In this document: positions 7,482-10,929 of the stretch, in pieces
Layout: the number at the start of each line of letters is the position of its first letter
How positions within the stretch are numbered: position 1 is the stretch's first letter
NCBI GenBank assembly: GCA_050743365.1
Contig: JBOGFI010000230.1
Location: 1 to 10,929, forward strand
Direction: 5' to 3'
Origin: JBOGFI01 sp050743365
Lineage (GTDB): Bacteria > Actinomycetota > Acidimicrobiia > IMCC26256 > JACDBD01
Length of the DNA stretch: 10,929 nt
The notes under the pieces: model-generated
What the model was told of the DNA's origin: nothing
Seen by the model: only the letters and a program-made list of their open reading frames with translations
The model's database searches: none
Position numbers and translations under genes: made by a program

Positions 7482-7621
7482 GAAGGCCTGCCAGCCGTGG
7501 CGTGCCGCTCCGATCGCGCGGGAGCGGCGAACGGCCCGCAGGGCTGCGACCGGGTATCCCGGTCGCAGAGTGAGCCGACCAATGAAGGACGCAGGTACCC
7601 TGCCGCCGAGCGAGCGCGACC
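7482..7621 (+). repeat. Modular intergenic repeat, copy B (140 bases)
   Basis: The head GAAGGCCTGCCAGCC is at 7482-7496 and the tail ends at 7621. One CCC-GCA-GGG unit (7526-7544) replaces the two of copy A. Then come the TAT-loop stem (7544-7568), a 21-base block identical to copy A (7568-7588), a GCAGG-TAC-CCTGC hairpin (7591-7603) and the tail. About 32 bases at the 3' end are identical to copy C2. It lies 9 bases after the zincin stop and just before the Shine-Dalgarno sequence of the next gene. Confidence 0.85.
7544..7568 (+). repeat. TAT-loop hairpin of repeat copy B
   Basis: CTGCGACCGGG (7544-7554) pairs perfectly with CCCGGTCGCAG (7558-7568) around TAT, giving an 11-bp stem. It is the counterpart of 3908-3932, with three compensated differences. 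Confidence 0.85.
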
Positions 7622-7627
7622 AGGAAT

Positions 7628-7632
7628 GGAGG
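7628..7632 (+). promoter_or_regulatory. Shine-Dalgarno sequence of the MDR oxidoreductase
   Basis: GGAGG lies 3 bases before ATG 7636, a short but usable spacing. It decides the start over the in-frame starts at 7570 and 7582, which lie inside repeat copy B. It is one of the few strong Shine-Dalgarno sequences in this window. Confidence 0.65.
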
Positions 7633-7635
7633 CAA

Positions 7636-8628
7636 ATGACCACCAACCGCCAGGTTCTCCTGGCCGCGCACCCGGTCGGGATGATCAAGGACACCGACTT
7701 CGAGATCGTGGAGGCCCCCGTGCCCGAGCCGGGCGACGGGGACGTGCTCCTGCGAACGCTCTACCTGTCGCTCGACCCCGCCATCCGCGCCTGGATGACC
7801 GGAATGGACACCTACGTGCCCGGCATCCAGGTGGGCGACGTCATGCGCGCCGGTGCCATCGCCGAGGTCGTCGAGTCCCACAGCCCGCAGTTCGCGGCGG
7901 GCGACCTCGTGCTGGGGATGCTCGGGTGGGCCGACTACTCGGTCGTCCGGCCCGGCGTCGACCTCGTGCGCGCCGTCCCTCGCCAGGAGCCCATCACCGC
8001 GTTCCTGAGCGTGTACGGCGTGACCGGGCTGACCGCCTTCTTCGGCGTCCTCGACGTCGCCCCGGCCGAGCCCGGCGACACCTTCGTGGTGTCGGGCGCC
8101 GCCGGCGCGGTCGGATCGGTCGCGGGCCAGATCGCCAAGATCAAGGGCTGCCGGGTGGTGGGCATCGCGGGCGGGCCGGCCAAGTGCGACTGGGTGACGG
8201 GTGAGCTGGGCTTCGACGCCTGCATCGACTACAAGGCCGGGAACGTCGCTGCGCGTCTGCGCGAGACCTGCCCCGACGGGATCGACGTCTACTTCGACAA
8301 CGTGGGCGGGGAGATCCTCGACGCGGTGCTGGGGCAGATCAACCAGCGGGCGCGGATCGCGCTCTGCGGTGCGATCTCGCAGTACAACGAGGCCGAGCCC
8401 CCGCCGGGGCCGCGTAACCTCGTCAATCTCGTGCCCCAGCGCGGTCGCATGGAGGGTTTCATCGTCCTCGACTACCTCGACCGGTTCCTGGACGCAATCC
8501 TCCAGCTCGGTCAGTGGGTCGAGGAGGGCCGTATCAAGTACGCCGAGGAGATCGTCGACGGGCTCGAGCAGGCGCCCCGGGCGATACGAAAGCTGTTCAC
8601 CGGCGAGAACACCGGCAAGCTCATCTGA
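7636..8628 (+). CDS. NADP-dependent MDR oxidoreductase (CurA/prostaglandin reductase type)
   Basis: The protein has 330 residues, the normal length for zinc-independent medium-chain reductases that reduce the C=C bond of enones or 2-alkenals with NADPH. The N-terminal GroES-like domain contains LYLSLDPAIRAWM (42-54), a hallmark of the CurA/PTGR group. It is followed by GVTGLTAFFGVLDV (128-141) and the nucleotide-binding SGAAGAVGSVAGQIAK (153-168). Then come GIAGGPAKCDW (176-186), where Lys183 is typical for NADPH preference, and YFDNVGGEILDAVL (219-232). The C-terminal stretch EEIVDGLEQAPRAIRKLFTGENTGKLI is family-typical. Structural zinc cysteines are absent, as expected. The substrate is not known; the neighbouring acyl-CoA dehydrogenase suggests lipid or aromatic breakdown. 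It is flanked by repeats B and C, which suggests an independent unit. Confidence 0.93.
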   Translation: MTTNRQVLLAAHPVGMIKDTDFEIVEAPVPEPGDGDVLLRTLYLSLDPAIRAWMTGMDTYVPGIQVGDVMRAGAIAEVVESHSPQFAAGDLVLGMLGWADYSVVRPGVDLVRAVPRQEPITAFLSVYGVTGLTAFFGVLDVAPAEPGDTFVVSGAAGAVGSVAGQIAKIKGCRVVGIAGGPAKCDWVTGELGFDACIDYKAGNVAARLRETCPDGIDVYFDNVGGEILDAVLGQINQRARIALCGAISQYNEAEPPPGPRNLVNLVPQRGRMEGFIVLDYLDRFLDAILQLGQWVEEGRIKYAEEIVDGLEQAPRAIRKLFTGENTGKLI

Positions 8629-8649
8629 AGGTCGCCGCCTCGTGACAAG

Positions 8650-8682
8650 GAAGGCCTGCCAGCCCATCGAGCGAGCGCGACC
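8650..8682 (+). repeat. Modular intergenic repeat, copy C1 (33 bases, minimal)
   Basis: The head GAAGGCCTGCCAGCCCA is joined almost directly to the tail GAGCGAGCGCGACC through 'TC'. It therefore shows the two conserved ends without internal modules. It starts 21 bases after the oxidoreductase stop and is followed 7 bases later by copy C2 in the same orientation. Confidence 0.8.
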
Positions 8683-8689
8683 CGTGTTC

Positions 8690-8788
8690 GAAGGCCTGCC
8701 AGCCCATGACTAGCGCCGTGAATTGCGCGGGAGCGGCGAGCGTCCCGAAGGGCGGCGGCAGGTACCCTGCCGCCGAGCGAGCGCGACC
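8690..8788 (+). repeat. Modular intergenic repeat, copy C2 (99 bases)
   Basis: The head is at 8690-8706, followed by GTGAATTGCGCGG (8718-8730), a single CCC-GAA-GGG unit (8735-8753), a perfect 10-bp stem with TAC loop (CGGCGGCAGG 8753-8762 with CCTGCCGCCG 8766-8775) and the tail ending at 8788. The TAT-loop module of copies A and B is missing. The last base of the tail directly abuts the ATG of the next gene. Confidence 0.85.
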
Positions 8789-9523
8789 ATGAAGATCGGC
8801 GTGGTGGGGGCGGGGGTCATGGGCAGCGGCATCGCCCAGGTCACCGCCACCGCCGGGCACCCGACCGTCTGTTACGACATCGACGAGCGTGCGCTCGCGG
8901 CCGGTCGCGAGCACGTGACCACGGGCCGCTACGGCCTGGAGCGGGGCGTGGAGCGGGGGAAGCTCACCCGCGAGCAGGCGGACGCCGCCCTCGAGCGGCT
9001 GACGTTCAGCGGGTCGTTCGAGGACGCAGCCGCCACCGACCTCGTGGTCGAGGCCGTGCCCGAGCGCCTCGAGCTCAAGGTCCGCGTGTTCCGCGACCTC
9101 GACCGGGCGGCCCCGGAGGGCACCATCCTGGCCTCGAACACGTCAGGCTTTCCCATCGCCGCGCTCGCGGCCGCCACCGATCGTCCCGACCGCGTGATCG
9201 GCTGGCACTGGGCCTCGCCGGCGCCGGTGATGCGCTTCGCAGAGATCGTGGCCACCCGCGACACGAGCGAGGCGACCGTCGGCACCGTGCGCGAGCTCGC
9301 GGCGGGCTGCGGCAAGAACCCGGTCGTGATCAAGGACACCGCGATGGCGTGGGGCTTCGTGGCCAACCGCGTCTATTTCGCCATGATCGCCGAGGCGCGG
9401 CGGGTCGTGGGCGAGGGGATCGCCACCGCCGACGAGGTCGACCAGCTGATGATGGACTGCTTCCGCTGGCCCACCGGCCCCTTCGGCATGGTCAAGGGCG
9501 CCACCGAGGGCTGGAGCAGCTGA
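8789..9523 (+). CDS. 3-hydroxyacyl-CoA dehydrogenase-like protein, short form
   Basis: The protein has 244 residues; usual 3-hydroxybutyryl-CoA dehydrogenases have about 280-290. The N-terminal Rossmann motif GVVGAGVMGSGIAQ (4-17) is canonical for NAD(H) binding, with Asp30/Asp32 after the second strand. VVEAVPERLELK (86-97) and ASNTSGFPIAAL (115-126) carry the expected active-site serine region. The usual HFFNP reads GWHWASPAPVM (138-148), keeping the catalytic His140, and Glu152 and Asn193 are also retained. The C-terminal domain stops soon after the normally internal GPFGMVKG (230-237), so about 40 residues of the usual end are missing. The family reaction is oxidation of (S)-3-hydroxyacyl-CoA to 3-ketoacyl-CoA. 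ATG 8789 was chosen because the first motif begins at codon 3; it has no Shine-Dalgarno sequence, since repeat C2 ends on the preceding base. Confidence 0.85.
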   Translation: MKIGVVGAGVMGSGIAQVTATAGHPTVCYDIDERALAAGREHVTTGRYGLERGVERGKLTREQADAALERLTFSGSFEDAAATDLVVEAVPERLELKVRVFRDLDRAAPEGTILASNTSGFPIAALAAATDRPDRVIGWHWASPAPVMRFAEIVATRDTSEATVGTVRELAAGCGKNPVVIKDTAMAWGFVANRVYFAMIAEARRVVGEGIATADEVDQLMMDCFRWPTGPFGMVKGATEGWSS

Positions 9524-9536
9524 ACCCTCGACGCTC

Positions 9537-9591
9537 GAAGGCCTGCCGGCCCGTCGCTTGCCGCCAGGATTGCGCCCAAGCGAGCGCGACC
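9537..9591 (+). repeat. Modular intergenic repeat, copy D (55 bases)
   Basis: The head GAAGGCCTGCCGGCCC has one change from the others and is followed by GCCAGGATTGCGCC (9562-9575), shared with copy A. The tail AAGCGAGCGCGACC (9578-9591) comes next, with no hairpin module. It starts 13 bases after the dehydrogenase stop and ends 7 bases before the stop of the convergent GNAT gene. Confidence 0.8.
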
Positions 9592-9598
9592 CAGCAAG

Positions 9599-10837
9599 TC
9601 AGAACCAGGTCATCGCCAGGGGGGAGGGCTCGGTGCGGAACATGGCGTCGGCCCGGGCCAGCGCCCCGGTGGTGCGCTCCTCGACCAAGCCCGCCCGCGC
9701 GAGCGTCGAGAACGCCACCCCGCCGAGGTAGGCGGCCCCGAGCTCGGCCACGCCCAGCACCAGGTCGGGCTGGTCACGGGTGCGCCTCGCGTCGGCGCCG
9801 TCGGGACCACCCTCGAGCGCGACGCGGCCCGCGGCCGCACCGTCGGGCCGGAGCAGGTCGGCCACCTCGAAGACGACGCGGCCCGGCGCGGCGTAGGTAC
9901 GCGCGGCCAGCGCCGCCGCGGCGTCGAGCAGACGCACCCACAGCCCGTCCGACACGCGCTCGACCTGCAACCGGCGTGAGTCGGCGAGCAGCCACCGCAG
10001 GGGCTCGTCGACGGCGCAGCCCCAGGCGGTGAGCGTCTCCACCAGGTCGACGTCGCACAGGTAGCGCCACAGCACGGCGCGCGCCTCGGGCGTGACGGTG
10101 ACGAGGTCCTCGACCTCGAGCCGGTTGCGCGAGACCCCGCGCTCCCACCGGTTCACCGTGCGGTAGGCGGCGTAGCCGTCGAGGTCGTGCGCCGGCGACT
10201 CGTACGTGACGAAGAAGTTCGACCCCTCCTGCTTCTTCTCGACGTGGAAGAACTGGTCGCCCCACCACGCGTCGACACGCGAGACCGCCCCGGGCTGGAC
10301 CCGGCGGGCGCGGTCGAATAGCTCCGGGAACACCTTGCGGGCGGTCTCGTCGTCGACGAGGCGCACCCGCCCGCCGACCGGGACCGGCTGCAGGAACGTG
10401 GCATGCCGCCGCTCCAAGGTGAAGTCGATCGAGCTCGTCGCGACGCCGTAGCCGAAGCGCCGGTAGATCACGCTCTCGGACGCGTGGAGCACGGCCATGG
10501 TCTCACCCCGTGCAGCCGCGTCGTCGAGCTGACGGGACATGATCGCGCTGAGCATGCCGAGCCGCCGGTGGGTCGGGAGCACCGCGATCCAACTGACCCC
10601 GGCGACCGGCACGAGGCGCCCCCCCGGAAGCGTCAGCTCCAGCGAGTAGAGACGCCCGGTCCCGACGATCTCTCCCTCGTCGAACGCCGCCAGCGTGCGG
10701 TCGAGCTCGTGGTGCGTCCACTCGAGCTTGAGCCGCTCGGCGTCGACGCGCGACTGGCCGAACGCGGCGAGGTCGGCCCGCACGTACGCGGCGACCTCGT
10801 CGACCGTCACCGGTCGGAGCTCGAAGTCGGAGGGCAC
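9599..10837 (-). CDS. Eis-like GNAT N-acetyltransferase
   Basis: The protein has 412 residues, matching the three-domain Eis family (two GNAT folds plus an SCP2-like C-terminal domain; M. tuberculosis Eis has about 400). The acetyl-CoA loop is in VSWIAVLPTHRRLGMLSAIM (81-100). VIYRRFGYGVA (123-133) holds Tyr125, the counterpart of the proposed general acid of Eis. The protein ends in Phe (MTWF), as in Eis, where the terminal carboxylate acts as general base. Eis proteins acetylate lysines and multiple amines of aminoglycosides and other substrates; the natural substrate here is unknown, and this sequence alone does not show drug resistance. GTG 10837 follows TAGAAC by 6 bases, and residues 3-10 (SDFELRPV) form the usual first strand. 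It converges on the 3-hydroxyacyl-CoA dehydrogenase gene, with repeat D between. Confidence 0.9.
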   Translation of the reverse strand: MPSDFELRPVTVDEVAAYVRADLAAFGQSRVDAERLKLEWTHHELDRTLAAFDEGEIVGTGRLYSLELTLPGGRLVPVAGVSWIAVLPTHRRLGMLSAIMSRQLDDAAARGETMAVLHASESVIYRRFGYGVATSSIDFTLERRHATFLQPVPVGGRVRLVDDETARKVFPELFDRARRVQPGAVSRVDAWWGDQFFHVEKKQEGSNFFVTYESPAHDLDGYAAYRTVNRWERGVSRNRLEVEDLVTVTPEARAVLWRYLCDVDLVETLTAWGCAVDEPLRWLLADSRRLQVERVSDGLWVRLLDAAAALAARTYAAPGRVVFEVADLLRPDGAAAGRVALEGGPDGADARRTRDQPDLVLGVAELGAAYLGGVAFSTLARAGLVEERTTGALARADAMFRTEPSPLAMTWF

Positions 10838-10843
10838 CGGCCT

Positions 10844-10849
10844 GTTCTA
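10844..10849 (-). promoter_or_regulatory. -10 box for Eis-like gene, leaderless arrangement
   Basis: On the minus strand the hexamer is TAGAAC, differing from TANNNT at the last base. Six bases (AGGCCG) separate it from GTG 10837. No Shine-Dalgarno sequence or -35 box is seen. Confidence 0.4.
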
Positions 10850-10852
10850 CTC

Positions 10853-10874
10853 GCCGCCGACGCCGGTCGGCGGC
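10853..10874. promoter_or_regulatory. Inverted repeat upstream of Eis-like gene, possible operator
   Basis: GCCGCCGAC (10853-10861) pairs with GTCGGCGGC (10866-10874) around GCCG, a perfect 9-bp symmetry. It covers the place where the -35 region of the GNAT gene would be, so a repressor or activator site is possible. In DNA this GC-rich such symmetries also arise by chance. Confidence 0.3.
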
Positions 10875-10929
10875 CGAATTGCGCTCCCCTGCCCGCTCTC
10901 AGCGCCGGCCGGGAGCAGCATCGGGCGGC

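Noticed and set aside
6255..7694. Long minus-strand frame across the zincin gene
   Set aside because: It is antisense to the HEVVHAAE metalloprotease, with biased shadow composition and no recognisable domain.
7300..8667. Long minus-strand frame antisense to the oxidoreductase
   Set aside because: It is a GC-rich antisense shadow of a clearly recognised gene. Its recurring peptide (GWQAF, LHWSAHS) is the reverse translation of the repeats, not a protein family.
8723..8788. TTG start extending the 3-hydroxyacyl-CoA dehydrogenase by 22 codons
   Set aside because: The extension is a translation of repeat C2, and the Rossmann motif already begins at codon 3 from ATG 8789.
7482..9591. Repeats as integron attC sites
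   Set aside because: Size range, orientation and placement after each gene resemble attC, but the RYYYAAC and GTTRRRY core sites are absent, the element ends are not complementary to each other, and no integrase is in the window.

Overview
The window is GC-rich throughout, uses GTG as its commonest start codon, and carries gene families typical of Actinomycetota: a DUF2342-type zincin, an Eis-like acetyltransferase, a 'WFHPSEL' trypsin-like membrane protein, and MreB beside MoaE. A high-GC actinobacterium is well supported. The class Acidimicrobiia (or a close uncultured relative) is my best guess from gene content and is inference.

Layout. Positions 1-453 hold the 3' end of a HEAT-repeat gene on +. 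It converges, across a strong hairpin (555-597), on a minus-strand operon of moaE (2459-1968), a small membrane protein (1954-1676) and mreB (1683-673). Divergent from moaE is a membrane-anchored trypsin/PDZ protein (2550-3776) that seems to lack its catalytic histidine. A repeat-filled spacer follows, then a fused two-domain siroheme-decarboxylase-like (AhbAB/NirDL) gene (4024-5085). This converges on an atypical membrane-tethered SDR (6138-5092), which is divergent from a zincin metalloprotease (6150-7472). Next come an MDR-family NADP-dependent oxidoreductase (7636-8628) and a short 3-hydroxyacyl-CoA dehydrogenase (8789-9523), both on +. The window ends with a convergent Eis-like GNAT acetyltransferase (10837-9599) and about 90 bases of upstream DNA.

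The most unusual content is between the genes. Five copies of a modular repeat, 33 to 165 bases long and all in one orientation, lie 9 to 44 bases after plus-strand stop codons or next to another copy. They share a head (GAAGGCCTGCC...) and a tail (GAGCGAGCGCGACC) and differ in which internal hairpin modules they carry. An 11-bp stem in the two longest copies differs at three positions, and all three are compensated on the opposite arm. I know of no described family that matches.

A second pattern concerns gene starts. At five genes (moaE, the trypsin-like gene, the ahb fusion, the zincin and the GNAT gene) a TANNNT-like hexamer lies 6-7 bases before a GTG codon with no Shine-Dalgarno sequence. 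This suggests leaderless transcripts and was used to choose those starts. mreB appears to start at CTG, overlapping the gene before it.

The genes do not form one pathway. They cover cell shape (mreB), molybdenum cofactor (moaE), tetrapyrrole conversion (ahb fusion), acyl-CoA or enone reduction (the two dehydrogenases), and envelope or accessory functions. No phage, transposase, CRISPR array, rRNA or tRNA gene was seen.
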